Below are positions 45,340-57,845 of a stretch of DNA of 64,000 nucleotides, piece by piece. A program made the translations under genes and the position numbers. Positions within the stretch are counted from its first letter, which is position 1. Every line of letters starts with the position of its first letter. The DNA lies in the NCBI RefSeq assembly GCF_024166365.1, contig NC_064826.1:21538001-21602000 (forward strand), written 5' to 3'. The DNA comes from Elephas maximus indicus (lineage: Eukaryota; Chordata; Mammalia; Proboscidea; Elephantidae). Under the pieces are notes generated by a model. The model did no database searches. It saw only the letters and a program-made list of their open reading frames with translations, and was not told where the DNA came from.

Positions 45340-45412
45340 TTGCTCTGGGGCCGACTACAATTCATGGCGAACCCATGTGTTTTAGAGTCGAACTGCCCCA
45401 TAGGGTTTTCAA
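45340..45412 (-). mobile_element. AfroSINE, partial
   Basis: Only the reversed 3' half (ATTCATGGCGAACCC to TAGGGTTTTCA) remains. Confidence 0.75.
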
Positions 45413-45615
45413 TGCCCTGGTGGCACAAGGGTTAAGCCTTCCACGGCTAAGCTAAAGGTTGGCGGTTCAAGGCAACCCAGCGGCTCCGAGGGAAAAAGAC
45501 CTGGCGATCTGCTCCTGTAAAGATTACAGCCTAAAAAACCCTATGGGGCACATTTACTCTGTCACATGGGGCCAATATGAGTTGAAATCGATCCCGCGGG
45601 CACCTAACATAACAA
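45413..45615 (+). mobile_element. AfroSINE, long form
   Basis: Begins TGCCCTGGTGGCACAAGG and ends CACCTAACATAACAAG, an RTE-like tail, inside the reversed partial copy. Confidence 0.85.
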
Positions 45616-45619
45616 GTCT

Positions 45620-47150
45620 TTTTTTTTTGCTAAAATATTTTAAAGTAAATCACACATGCTGTAACATTTAATCCCTAAATATTTCGGTATGCCTCTCTAA
45701 AGAATAAGGAAGAATTTCTACAAAACCACAAGACCATTGTCACACAACAGTAATTTCTTAACACTGTGAAGAAGCTAATCTACATTCAATTTTCCCTAAA
45801 TGTCTCATAAAGGTCTTTTATACTTACTCCGTGTGAATCCAGTTGTTATTAAACACTTAATAAGTATTTACTGAAGGAAGGGAGGAGGAAGGAAAGGAAA
45901 TTGAGCTATATATTTAAGAAAATCAGACATTTTTAACATTGAATATAATTCATAATTATACCACTACCAAAAAGGGAGAAGCCAACTGAATATCCAACAT
46001 AGAAAATTAGTATAATTATTGAAAAGCCACATTAGGGCAATCCACAGGCATTAAAAATATGTTGTAAAATAATATTTAATGATACAAGAAACATAATTAT
46101 ATTTTGTAAATTGGAAAGAATCATACCCACACAGATACACACACTCATATCAAAATAAAAGGTAAGTAGGATTAAGAATGATTTTTAATCTCTTCTTTTT
46201 GCTTTTCTGCTTTTAAGAAAATGTCTACAGTGGAATTAGTTTATAAAGAAAATTTTTTTACATCTCACAGAAATGGTGGTTTTTCTTCTTCATTTTTTCC
46301 CTCCGTGTACAGGCTGTAGCACTCACTTGGTGCTGATGCTGAATGTAACCAAGCCTTTCCTTATCCCCAGCATCTTTGTAGCATTAAGCAAGGCAACAAA
46401 AGCCAGTTGCCATCAAGTGGATTCTGACTCATGGTGATCCCATGTCTGTGACAGTAGAACTGTGCTCTATAGGGTTTTCAGTGGCTGATCTTTCAGAAGT
46501 AGATTGCCAGGCCTTTCTTCCAAGGTGCCCCTGGGTGGACATGAACTTCCAACCTTTCAGTTAGCAGCCAAGTAGTTTAACCATTTACACTTATTTGGAG
46601 GGGCTTTGGCTTCCTTGTCTTAACATCACCTTCTTTGGGACCATGGGGTGGGCTGGGTCCTGGGGCTACTGCCCCAACACTAAGCAGCGCTTGAGACCAT
46701 ATTGCGAAGGTATGGACTGCTGTCTGTCCATCCATCACCTATTTTTTGCATTTGGTGTATTTTTAAAATATTATTTTATTTTTAAATAAATAATAGATGA
46801 GGGGGGTTAAAAAAATTCAAAAGGGGCAAAAAGATATGAAAACTCAGTGTTCCCCCAGTCCTCCTTCTCACCCTAGAAGTAACTGTTGTTACCAGTTTCT
46901 GGTGTATTCTTCTAGAGGTATTATTTTTCTATTCTTCATAAGTATATATATTTTCTTCCAAAAAAAAAAAAAAAAAACCCTACACAAATGATGTCATGCT
47001 ATTCACATTATTGTTCCTATACCTTCCCTTTAATTTTTTTTTTTTTTTGGAAAATTTCAAATATCTATAATATACTTACGAGAAAAAAATGGCGTAGGGC
47101 TGCATAGCCAATTATTGTAAGTACTGTCAATAAGTTGTACACCAGTAAAA
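45620..47150. other. AT-rich tract with old L1-like pieces
   Basis: 45620-45835 and 46745-47150 look like old L1 3' regions, with A- and T-runs at 46961-46977 and 47034-47049. 45840-46390 is AT-rich without recognised content. Confidence 0.45.
46396..46590 (-). mobile_element. AfroSINE
   Basis: GATCTTTCAGAAGTAGATTGCC form; the SINE 5' end is worn. Confidence 0.87.
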
Positions 47151-47159
47151 AGTTGAATT

Positions 47160-48045
47160 GTCAAAAGTTCTGTGATATATTTACAACAAAGGCAAAAAAA
47201 GTAACTGTTGAGGCTGCTTATGTATAACCAAACACCTCATGGGATTTGGTTCCTTGGTTTGGAGGTTTAGGGTCATGATTTCATGGGACATTCCAGTTAA
47301 TTGGCCTAATAACGTGTTTAGTGCTTCTGTTCTACCTCCTAGTTCATTGTATAGTGCCTGGAATCTTAAAAGCTTGCAAGGGGCCATCTAAGACACAACA
47401 GTTGGTCTTTATTTGTCTAGAGCAACAGAGGAATAAGGAGAGTCAGGAACGGGAAGAGGTGTGCAGTATATGGCTAATTGTCTCCATGAATAACTTCCTC
47501 CTTTGCCATGAGACCAGAAGAACTAGATGGTGCCCGGCTACTATTACTGAACATTTGACTGAAGATTCTATAGAAGAATGTTGACCAAAAGGGGGAAAAC
47601 GCAGAAGAGAATTTCAAATTCTCATGGACTCCAGGCTTACTAGAGCCATGAAGGCTGGATAAACCCCTGAAACTATTGCCCCGGGATAATCTTTAAACCT
47701 TAAACCAAAAATATCCCCCGAAGTCTTCTGAACCAAACAATAATTTAGCTTAACTAGTAAAAAATGTCTGCCTTGAGCATTATGCTCTTTCAAGAACTAT
47801 CTGTATGGGAGCAAACTGACACCAGCAACTCACAAGATAAAACAGGAACCTTAGGGCACGCTGAGTTTATATTAATGGAGGAGGAACAACTCAGAAAAGC
47901 AGGGTGAGAATGGCTGCACAACTCCAAGAATGTAATCGACACAGCTGAATTGTACACATAGAAACTCCTGAACTGGTGTATATTTTGCTGTGTATATTCA
48001 CAACTATAACAACAAAATAAATAAAATTTTTTAAAAAGTTGAAAA
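47160..48045 (+). mobile_element. LINE 3' end, probably afrotherian L1
   Basis: 3'-anchored retroposon ending AATAAATAAAATTTTTTAAAAAG, with no long frame. The same sequence recurs at 48499 (+, shorter) and 19775 (-). It interrupts older L1-like sequence (46745-47150 and 48060-48340). Confidence 0.65.
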
Positions 48046-48498
48046 AAATGGCAAAACAAATCTCTATGTACCTGTCACCTAGCTTCAACCATTATTAATC
48101 TCTTTTTGTTTGCTTAATGTATCTAGAATATCATTTCTTAACAGTATGCGTATAGTCAGCATAGATTCCATTTTATGGATACACCATAATCTATCTAACC
48201 ATATTGTTGCAGACATACTATTGTAATTAATATATTTGAGTATATTTATTGGAGCTCTGTGTGAGTATATCTGTGGGAGAAATTCTGATAAGTAGAATTG
48301 TTTCGTCAAAGGCTGTGTGAATTCAAAATAGGACTATATTGCTAACTCTCATTTCTTCGGGATTGTAGCAATTTACATTTGCAATTGGCTGCAGGTAACA
48401 GTGACTTAAGCAACAATAGCATTTATTATCTCTTAAAACCAGAAGTCTGGAGGTGGGCAGGTGCCTTTGCTCAGTGAGATCATCAAGAATTCTGCTCC

Positions 48499-48922
48499 TG
48501 AATCTCAAATTCTCATGGATTCCAAACTTTCTGGAGCTATGGAGGCTGAATGAACCCCCGAAACTATTGCTCTGATAATCTTTAAACCAAAAATATCCCC
48601 TGAAGTCTTCTTAACCAGAAGATAGTTTACCTTCACTAGTAAAGAATGTCTGCCTTGAGCATTATGGTCTTTCGAGATTTATCTATATGGGATCAAATTC
48701 ACAAGAGTAACTCAAAAGGTTAGTTAAGAACCTTAGGGGGCAGTGAATTTGTGTTAATGGGGGAGGAACAACTCAGAAAAGCAGGGTGAGAGTGGTTGTA
48801 CAACTCGAAGAATGTAATCAATGTGGTTGAATTGCACGAGCAGAAACTGTTGAATGGGTGTATGCTTTGCTGTGTGTATTCTCAATAACAACAAAAAATA
48901 AAATAACAAACAAAACTCAGTA
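48499..48922 (+). mobile_element. LINE 3' end, second copy
   Basis: Corresponds to the last 430 bp of the previous element, with tail CAACAAAAAATAAAATAAC. A different 5' truncation point makes it a separate insertion. Confidence 0.65.
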
Positions 48923-49880
48923 CTGCTCTGACACACATGGATTGCCATATTGTCACTGGTAGCGTGCAGTAGAGGGTGGGAGAGGCGCGAGTGAAGATGG
49001 GAATTTGCTGGTGAGAAGATGGGAAGGAGCTCTGAGAAAGTCATAGGAAATAGCAGGTGCCTTGGAGTTTGGCAGACTGCACAAGGTTGAGGAAAGAGGC
49101 CTACAAGGAATGGAGCAAGAACAGTGACTTTTCCCTCCCTCTAATTATTTAATTACCCAAATAATCATGTTCATTGCAAAAAATTAGAAAATGCAGAGAA
49201 GCAGAGCCATGACAAAAAAGTCATCCCTAATTCCTCCACGCAGAGGTAACCCCTGCTAATATTTTGCACTGTTTTGCCCAGACTTTAGAAACATCTGACA
49301 TCCTGGCTTGGAACTCAGCCTGGAAACCCTGAAGGAAGAGCTGACAGCCAAGAGGTTGCTCCAGTAGGCTCCTGCCCTAGGCTGCACACTTTCTCTCACC
49401 TGATCTCCTGTTGGAGGGGAAGGACTTGGCATGATCCTTGGTACAGCTGGACCCTCTCCAGGTACCGGGGCTGAACAGGCATTTGGGAAGATACTGTGGA
49501 CATGCAACCAGAAGCCTCGAGCCCTGCTGAAGCCTGAGCTTTGTTAGACATCACCCAGCCCAACATTTGTCCCTAAAGATGGGTTTTACCAGGCTGGTTG
49601 CATAATCGCTGATAGGCAGCTAGAGTACAGCTTGGTGAGGATATACCTCTTTTCCTGAAGTTAGAGAAGAAGGAGGGCTTCAGGTGCAGACCATAAGTCA
49701 ATGAGAAGGCGTGTGTACCCGCCTTGTATAGGGCACTGTGCATTAGTATAAGGCACAGTTTACACCCTCGAGGAATTCAGTCTTCCAGGAAAACGTGGAA
49801 ACAACTCCATGGACTCCTGACTGTGGCAGCAATGTCTACCACACAGGTTATAAGGCATGGTGTTCATGAGGGCTGGCCCT
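48923..49880. other. No gene recognised
   Basis: Intergenic; 49140-49290 has an old L1-like flavour. Confidence 0.4.
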
Positions 49881-50083
49881 GTTGTTGTCAGTTGCCGTCG
49901 AGTCAATTCCAACTCATGGTGACCCACCTGTGCAGAGCAGACCTGCTCCATAGTGTTTTCAAGGCTGTGACCTTTTGGAAGCAAATCACCAGGCCTGTCT
50001 TCTGAGGCACCTCTGGGTGGGTTTGAGCTGCCAACCTTTTGGCTAGTAGTTGAACACTTAACTGTTTGCCACCCAGAGATTCC
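49881..50083 (-). mobile_element. AfroSINE
   Basis: Full-length reversed copy (GTTGCCGTCGAGTCAATTCC to CCCAGAGATTCC) set in MIR sequence that continues at its right side. Confidence 0.9.
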
Positions 50084-50084
50084 T

Positions 50085-50248
50085 GGGGCCTCTTATTAGT
50101 GTGCGAGTTACTTATATCCTCTCTGCCTCAGTTTCTTCATTTGCAACAATAGCATCACAATGCCACCTCATGGGGTTACTTTGAGGATCATATGGGTTAC
50201 AAGTAAACCACTGGGTAGGCACTCTATAAATATTCATGATTAGTTAGA
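50085..50248 (-). mobile_element. MIR
   Basis: Reversed: CTCTGCCTCAGTTTCTTC, GGGGTTACTTTGAGGATC. Confidence 0.65.
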
Positions 50249-50659
50249 GCAGGGCCACTCCAAGCACTCTGCCCAGTCGGGGGAGTCCAGGGGGCTCCCT
50301 GGAAAAATTTGCCTGGGCTGAGCACTTCGGGGGGAAGGAGTCCATTTGTGCTGCTCAGCGTTGAGAAATGCAGGGACTGGAAAGCCCATCTGTCCTGCTT
50401 TTACACAACCACCAGGCTGGGTCCTGCTTTGTCCCATCATGGCCCGTGACGGGGCTGCAAAGTTGGAAGATCTGTTTGCCCAGGGCGGGGGACAGGCCAC
50501 CAGGAGCGTTTCTCCTGTCACACATTACTTAAGCGGGTTGCTGCACTGTGCCCTGCAGAGGAGGCATGGCTGAGCAGCGTGCCTGTCAACCCAGCTCAGG
50601 AGACCCTTCTGAGCTGGGCTTGCTCCTGGTGGTGCAGCTTCCACCTGAGCATGTCTTAT

Positions 50660-50752
50660 GTGAGAGTCGCTGTCCTGTGCTTGGAGGTGTTCTGTGTCAC
50701 TTAAAAAAAGTGTCACTGTCCTGTGCTTGGAGGTGTCACTTAAAAAAAAAAA
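50660..50752. repeat. Local duplication with A-runs
   Basis: TGTCCTGTGCTTGGAGGTGT occurs at about 50672 and 50718, each followed by a CACTTAAAAAA run. Confidence 0.8.
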
Positions 50753-50906
50753 GTATCATTTATTCTGATTATGCCAGGAATGAACATTGCTTGTGGAAAA
50801 CATCCAGAGGAGATAATTTTAAATTTCTTATAATTTCACTACCCTAAAATCACCAATGTTTATATTTTTGGCATATAACTTTTTTCTTTCTTCTTTGTGT
50901 CTGTCA

Positions 50907-51060
50907 TTGTTGTTAGGTGCCTTCATGTTGGTTCCTACCACAGTGATCTTACGGGACAGAGTACAACTGCCCCATAGGGTTTCTAAGGAGCAGCTGGTGG
51001 ATTCGAACTGCTGATCTTTTGGTTAGCAGACGAGCTCTTAATCACTGCTCCACCATGGCA
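50907..51060 (-). mobile_element. AfroSINE, short form
   Basis: Its tail reads TTGTTGTTAGGTGCC, the same as the reversed RTE LINE 3' end found 200 bp to the right. Confidence 0.88.
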
Positions 51061-51113
51061 TACATATATATTTTTCTTATCTATCAGAAATAGGACCATA
51101 CAGTACGTATGGT

Positions 51114-53757
51114 TTTGTTGTTGTTGTTAGGTGCCGTGGGGCCAGTTCTGACTCATAGAGACCCTAAGTACAACAAAACAAAACACCACCTGGTCCTACG
51201 CCATCCTCACAATAGCTGTTATGCTTGAGCCCATTGTTGCAGCCACTGTGTCAATCCATCTTGTTGAGGGTCTTCCTCTTTTTTGCTGGCCCTCTACTTT
51301 ACCACCCATGATGTCCTTCTCCAGGGACTGATCCTTCCTGCTAACATGTCCAAAGTCTGTGAGATGTACTCAACATCCTTGCTTCTAAGGAACATTCTGG
51401 TTGTACTTCTTCCAAGACAGATTCGTTCGTTCTTTTGGTGGTCCATGGAATATTCAATATTCTTCGCCAACACCACAATTCAAAGGTGTCAATTCTTTTT
51501 CGGTCTTCCTTTTCATCATCCAGCTTCTGTGTTTGTTTGAGGCTATTGAAAACACTATGGCTTGGGTCAGGCTCATGTTAGTCTTCAAGATGAGATCTTT
51601 GCTTTTCAATACTTTAAAGAGCTCTTTTGCAGCACATTTGCCCAACGTGATGAATCTTTTGATTTCTGGACTACTGTTTCCGTGGGTGTTGATTGTGGAT
51701 ACAAGTAAAATGAAATCCTTGAAAACTTCAGTCTTTTCCCCATTTATCATGATGTTGCTTGAATTTCTGACAGTTCCCTGTTGATACACTGCTGCAATTG
51801 ATTTTGAATGATCTTCAGCAAAATTTTACTTGCATGTGATATTAATGATATTGTTTGATAATTTCGGCATTCACTTGGATCACCTTCCTTGGGAATAGGC
51901 ATAAATATGGATCTTCCAAATGTCTTGGCATAGATGAATGAGCACTTCCAGAGCTGTATCCATTTGTTGAAACATCTCATTTAGTATCCCGTCAATTCCT
52001 GGAGCCTTGTTTTCTGCCAAGGTCTTCAGTGCAGCTTGGATTTCTTCCTTCAGCACCTTTGGTTCCTGATCATAGACTACCTCCTAAAATAGTTGAAAGT
52101 TGACCAATTCTTTTTGGCATAGTGACTCTGCATATTCCTCCCATCTTCTTTTGATGCTTCCTGTGTCATTTAATATTTTCCCCGTAGAATCTTTCAATAT
52201 CGAACTTGAGGCTTGAATCTTTGCTTCAGTTCTTTTAGCTTGAGAAATGCCAAGCATGTTCTTCCCTTTTGGTTTTCTAACTCCAGGTCTTTGCACATGT
52301 CATTATAATACTTTACTTTGTCTCCTCGAGCTGCCCTTTGAAGTTTCTGTTCACATCTTTTACTTCATCATTTCTTTCATTTGCTTTAGCTACTTGACAT
52401 TCAAGAGCAAGTGTCAGAGTCTCTTCTGACATCCATTTTGGTCTTTTCTTTCTTTTCTGTCTTTTTAATGACCTCTTGGTTTCTTCACGTATGATGTCCA
52501 TGATGTCCTTCCACCCTTGTCTGGTCTTTGGTCATTAGTGTTCAATAAGTCAAATCTATTCTTGAGATGGTCTCTAAATTCAGGTGGGATATGCTCGAGG
52601 TCATACTTTGGCTCATAGGCTTTTTCTAATTTTCTTCAATTTCACCTTGAACTTTCATATGAGCAATTGATGGTTTGTTCCACAATCGGCCCCTGGCCTT
52701 GTTCTGACTGATGATATTGAGCTTTTCCATCATCTCTTTCCACAGATGTAGTTGATTTAATTCCTGTGTATTCCATCTGGTGAGGTCCACATGTATAGTT
52801 GCTGTTTATGTTGGTGAAAAAAGGTATTTGCAATAAAGAAGTCATTGGTCTCACAAAATTCTATCATGCAATCTCCGGCATCATTTCTATTACCGAGGCC
52901 ATATTTTCCAACTATCAATCCTTCTTCTTTGTTTCCAACTTTCACGTTCCAATCACCAGTAATTATCAACGCATCCTGATTGCATGTTCGATCAATTTCA
53001 GACTGCAGAAGTTTGTAAAAATCTTCAATTTCTTCATCTTGGGCCTTAGTGGTTGGTGCGTAAATTTGAATAATAGTCGTATTAGTTGGTCTTCTTTGTA
53101 GGCATATGGATATTATCCTATCACTGACAGCATTGTACTTCGGGATAGATCATGAAATGTTCTTTTTTGATGATGAATGCAATGCTATTCCTCTTCAATT
53201 TGTCATACCCAGCATAGAAGACCATATGATTGTCTGATTCAAAATGGGCAATACTAGTCCATTTCAGCTCACTAATGCCTAGGATGTCAATGTTTATGAG
53301 TTCCATTTCCTTTTTGACGATTTTCGATTTTCCTAGATTCACACTTCCTACATTCCACATTCCTATTATTAATGGATGTTGCAGCTGTTTCTTCTCGTTT
53401 TGAGTCATGCCACATCAGCAAATGAGGGTCCCGAAAGCTTGACTCCATCCACATCATTAAGGTCGACTCTACTTTGAGGAGGCAGCTCTTCCCCAGTCAT
53501 CTTTTGAGTGCCTTCCAACCTGGGGAGCTCATCTTCCGGCACTATATTAGACAATGTTCCGCTGCTATTCATAAGGTTTTCACTGGCTAATTCTTTTCAG
53601 AAGTAGACTGCCGGGTCCTTCTTCCTAGTCTGTCTTAGTCTGGAAGCTCAGCTGAAACCTGTCTGCTATGGGCGATCCTGCTGGTATTTGAATACCACTG
53701 GCATAGCTTCCAGCAGCGCAGCAACACAAAAGCCCCCACAGTACAACAAACTGACAG
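51114..53757 (-). mobile_element. RTE-type LINE, near full length but internally deleted
   Basis: On the minus strand the element runs from a 5' region (53757-53410) to a 3' tail of ACAACAACA type at 51114. Endonuclease (AP-type) remnants lie at 53408-53121 (ISELKW) and 52969-52757 (GDWNVKVG). The start of the reverse transcriptase lies at about 51980-51790 (PIPKEGDPSECRNYQTISL). The frame then jumps to C-terminal sequence at about 51770, so the central RT with its catalytic Y-A-D-D block is missing. Several frameshifts and stops break the remaining frames. RTE LINEs are the presumed machinery for AfroSINE spread. The element sits inside older L1-like sequence (50810-51110 and 53758-54060). 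Confidence 0.88.
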
Positions 53758-54124
53758 ATTCATTTGGGACATAGTGTTTTACAAGGTGATATTTCCAATT
53801 GTCTTAAACTTTCTTTTCATGTCATTAAATATTCCGCTGTGATATAATTTAGAATGGCTGCAGTGTGTGGCTATCCCATAAATTATTTAACCAATTCCCT
53901 ATTGTTGAACACGTAGCTCACTTTCGATGATTTTTTCCTCTCATAAACAATGCTTATACACATAATCTTGGAGATAAATATCTGCAAATATCCATGCTTA
54001 TTTCTTAAGGATCATTTTAAAAGCTGAGTCGGTGGGTATGCAGATGGTTAAGGCCTTGGATAGCTATATCACAAGGGCTTCCTGGAGGAGAGCCATAATT
54101 ATCACTCTCCTATGTGTGGCTCAG

Positions 54125-54295
54125 AAACCCTGGTAGCGTAATGGTTAAGAGCTATGGCTGCTAACTAAAAGGTCGGCAGTTCGAATCCACCAGGCGCTCC
54201 TTGGAAACTGTACGGGGCAGTTCTACTCTGTCCTGTAGGGTCAGCTATGAGTCGGAATCGACTCGACAGCACTGGGTTTGGTTTTTTTTTGTTAC
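54125..54295 (+). mobile_element. AfroSINE, near consensus
   Basis: One of the least diverged copies. Duplicated flank GTGTGGCTCAG / GTGTGGATCAG (54114-54124, 54296-54306). Confidence 0.93.
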
Positions 54296-54304
54296 GTGTG
54301 GATC

Positions 54305-54520
54305 AGAGTCCCTGGGTGGTGAAAAAGGTTAATGTGCTCAGCTGTTAACTGAAAATTTAGAGGCTCTAGTCCACTCAGAGGTGCCTTGGAAGAAAGACCT
54401 GGTGACCTACCTCCTAAAACCAGCCATTGAAAACTCTAAGGAGCACAGTTCTACTCTGACACACGTAAGGTCCCCATGAATTGGAACTGCCTTTTTCCCC
54501 CGCCCCTGGCAATTGGTTTG
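54305..54520 (+). mobile_element. AfroSINE, ACACA form
   Basis: Starts immediately after the duplicated flank of the preceding SINE, so the younger copy inserted at the edge of this one. Confidence 0.88.
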
Positions 54521-55299
54521 CCTTCAGACGTGAGAAGGCACAGCCACACTAGTTGGAGGGAGGTGGGCAGGTCCCACCAAGCACCTTGGAAATTTCTCCA
54601 GAGCTGAAGGAAAGTAGCTGGGACAAGAAATATGCTAGAAAATGGAGTCAGCCAATGGGCAACCAAGAAATTGATCGCACTTTGGAGAGTCAGGACAGTG
54701 AGTGCACCCACCTGTGAGTAGGAACCCTAGGAGGGCTGATGGAACCACGTGAATGTGAATTTCCAGCTCAGAAACCTGTTTGTAGCTTTCAAGGGAGCCC
54801 AGAGTTTCCCTAGGTGAGGAGCTGGGGAAATCCATGCCTTCTGCTGGGCTGTGGTCTGTCTCTCCCAGCAGACTGGGCTTCCCAAGGGCATGAATGAGTC
54901 TCGTTCATCTCTGCATCCCCACATCCAGCCCAGTGATCAGTAGATAATTGTTGAGCTGAAATGATAGACTCCACCCACACCTGCGGCCCCTGCACCTCTT
55001 CCTCCTGCATTTCCAGATCCAGGCAATGACATCTTACTGCCTGGCGAAGTGAACGTTGGAGCAACTTTTCTGAAGGACATCTGGGCGATGTGCACCAAAG
55101 GCCTGAAACTGCACACACCTTTGGACCAGTGATTTCACCTCTAGAAAGACTCTAAAAGCAATCCAAATCCTCCATGCACTTACCGCTGCCTGCCTTTCCT
55201 GCATATTTCCCATCTTTTCCTTTACGGCCTGTCACTAGAACCACTTCCTTCTCCCTCACATCCTGGGCTCCCTGGCACCCTTGACTTTGGGAGGAAGGC

Positions 55300-55530
55300 T
55301 ATTCCTCCCCTCACTACCCAGACTCCACTCCTGGAGGACAGTGAGGGTACCATCGCCTTTAGAGAGCCTGCCCTGCCCCGTTTATGTACTTGACTTATCA
55401 GAACTTCCAAACCACCATCTACCTGAGGGCAGCAGTCAGAATCCACACTCGTTTCATCTTCAGCCCTCTCTATATCTAGCAGAGTGCAGAACAAATAGCA
55501 GGTGTTGAATGTTTGATGGGCAGGCACACT
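55300..55530 (+). mobile_element. L2-like remnant
   Basis: Ends with GAGGGCAGCAG...CAAATAGCAGGTGTTGAATG, the usual L2 3' signature. Confidence 0.5.
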
Positions 55531-55644
55531 TGGCAAAAGGAAGTTCTTCTAAAGCCTCTAAGTCACACCCTGCAGCACTGTGGAAACTCGTTCTTCTGCC
55601 TGCTGATGTTGGCATCAACCGTGGGCTATGGAATGACACACCTG

Positions 55645-55722
55645 TGGTGCTAGTAGTAATAGTAGTAGTAATAGTGGTGGTACTACTAGTAGTAGTGACA
55701 GGAGTAGTAGTCGCAGCAGCAG
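55645..55722. repeat. Imperfect (TAG)n trinucleotide repeat
   Basis: TAG/TAA/TGG triplets with a strand switch to TACTAC around 55681. Confidence 0.85.
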
Positions 55723-55998
55723 TGGTATTTTCAATCCCACCTTTTAGAATCTGTCTAAAATTTAGATGAGAGGATGGAATTTGGGAGTGTTGAAGGGCAT
55801 TGGCCAAAGGCACGAAATGGTCTAGAACTCGTGATCTGATTGTAAGTTCAAGGCTCATTCCCTGAGCCATATTGCTTCATATTTATGTTGTGTTACAAAT
55901 GTGATTCTTTCCTACACAAAAGAATTTATTTCTTTACAGTAAGATCTAGTATGCGTGACTTTCAAGACATGCAAAGAGGTCCCCTGGTGCGTTTTGGG

Positions 55999-56257
55999 CA
56001 GGGCTTCAGACTGGTTCCTTTCTGGTTTGAACCCCTGCAGATAATTTGCATTTCCAACAAGTTGCCAGACGATGCTAATGCTTCTGGTTAGGGACCAGTT
56101 CTGAGAACCACTAGTAGAGCAGTGGTTCTCAAAATTTATTACAACGAAAACCACCTGGGGATCTTATGAAAAGGTAGATTCTGATTCAGTGTATCTGGGG
56201 TAGAAATGCAAATTCTCAGCAGGGGTTCAAACCAGAATGAACCAGTTTGAAGTACTG
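55999..56257. mobile_element. Palindromic hAT-like element
   Basis: Ends CAGGGCTTCAGACTGG and (reversed) CAGTACTTCAAACTGG. Flanks are GTTTTGGG / GTTTTGGA (55991-55998, 56258-56265). The interior carries MER5-like ends head to head (GAGAACCACT...CAGTGGTTCTC). Confidence 0.8.
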
Positions 56258-56278
56258 GTTTTGGACAGGTATTCCCAT

Positions 56279-56430
56279 AACCCGTTGCCATCGAGTCGAT
56301 TCCAACTCATAGCAACCCTGTAGGACAGAGTAGAACTGCCCCATAGAGTTTCCAAGGAGTGCCTGGTGGATTTGAACTGCTGACCTTCTGGTTAGCAGCC
56401 ACAGCACTTTACTACGCCACCAGGGTTTCC
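56279..56430 (-). mobile_element. AfroSINE, short form
   Basis: Close to consensus. It begins 21 bp right of the hAT-like palindrome at 55999-56257. Confidence 0.92.
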
Positions 56431-57219
56431 AGATAGGGATTAATGAACTGAAATTTGACTCAGAAGTGCCAGCACCCTGAAATGGGATTTGATACACTAA
56501 AGGGAAGAAACTGCAGTCCTGATACCTCCCTAAGCCTGGGGGAATAGGCAGGCCCTTGCACCCTCTTTTTCATGCTCCTCAAAGCAGCATCATTTTTATT
56601 TATAAGAACTGAATTTTTGCTGGTAGCATAGTTAATTACTGATGGCCAGTTTGCCCTTTTGACAAGGGACAGTCATTGAGACAGTTAACCTAGGCTGAGC
56701 AAAGAGGGTGGCAGAAGACCCTGGGAGCACAGGTGCAGCCAATACTGCCAGATGGGTCACGTCATCCCGATGTTGGAAATGAGAACGCTGAGGCTGGGAG
56801 AGCTTAATTAATCTGCTCAAAGTCACCCATGAGAGCCCTGATTCTAGTCCTGGTCAGCCTGACTGCGAAGTCAGGGCACATTCCTTGTCATGGGGCTTCT
56901 TACCTGGCTGCACCTAGAGATTCCTGGCGCCCGAAGCCCAGCCTAACCCAGCCCAGCCCAGCCCAGCCCAATTCAATCAGAACTGCAGGGCTTGGGCCGG
57001 GAGCAGTATCTCTTAAACGCTTCTAGCTGCTTTAAGGAGCAGCCAAGGTGGAGAGCCCCTGACCTGAGCAGCCCTTGTCTCCACTCAGCTCACAGGGACC
57101 TCACAGAAGTGGCAGGGGCTCTCCACCCTACCCCTATTAAAACCACCCTAGACCAATGAGGTAGAACCTCTAAGATGGAGCCTGAGTATTAGCTTATATA
57201 CGTTTAAAGCTCCCCCATT
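56431..57219. other. No gene recognised
   Basis: A short run of CCCAG units at 56943-56970 and MIR-like bases near 56760-56830. Confidence 0.45.
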
Positions 57220-57367
57220 AAAAACAAACTCGTTGCCATCTGACTCATAGCAACCCTGTAGGACAGAGTAGAACTGCCCCATAGGGTTTCCAAAGAGAGG
57301 CTGGTAGATTCGAACTGCCGACTTTTTGTTAGCAGCTGAACGCTTAACCACTGGCCACCAGTTCTCC
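57220..57367 (-). mobile_element. AfroSINE, short form
   Basis: Small deletion in the GAGTCGATTCCAACT block (reads CCATCTGACTCATAG). Confidence 0.9.
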
Positions 57368-57391
57368 CCAGGAGATTTTAAAGTTAGCTAC

Positions 57392-57840
57392 TGTCTTAGT
57401 TATCTAGTGCTGCTATAACAGAAATACCACAAGTGGGTGGTTTTAACAAAGGGAAATTTATTTTCTCACAGTCTAGTAGGTTATAAGTCCAAATTCAGGA
57501 CGTCACCTCCAGGGGAAGGCTTTCTTTCTTTGTCAGCTCTGGAGGAAGATCCTTGTCCTCAATCATCCCCTGGTTGAGGAGCTTCTCAGGCACAGGGACC
57601 CCAGGTCCAAAGGATGCACTCTGCTCCCGGTGCTGCTTTCTTTGCGGTATGAGGTCCCCAACTCTCTGCTTGCTTCCCTTTCCTTTTATCTCTTGAGTAA
57701 GGGTGGTGTTACAATCTCACCCTAATCCTCTCAACATAAAATTACATTCACAAAATGGAGGACAGCCACACAATACTGGGAATCATGGCCTAACCAAGTT
57801 GATACACACATTTTGGGGGGACATAATTCAATCCATGATA
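57392..57840 (-). mobile_element. Solo LTR, MaLR/MLT1-like, copy 3
   Basis: 449 bp, perfect 5-bp duplication GCTAC (57387-57391, 57841-57845). Confidence 0.88.
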
Positions 57841-57845
57841 GCTAC

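Noticed and set aside
55460..55870. 136-residue frame with Thr-rich run
   Set aside because: Passes through the TAG/TAA trinucleotide repeat and an L2 remnant; low complexity.
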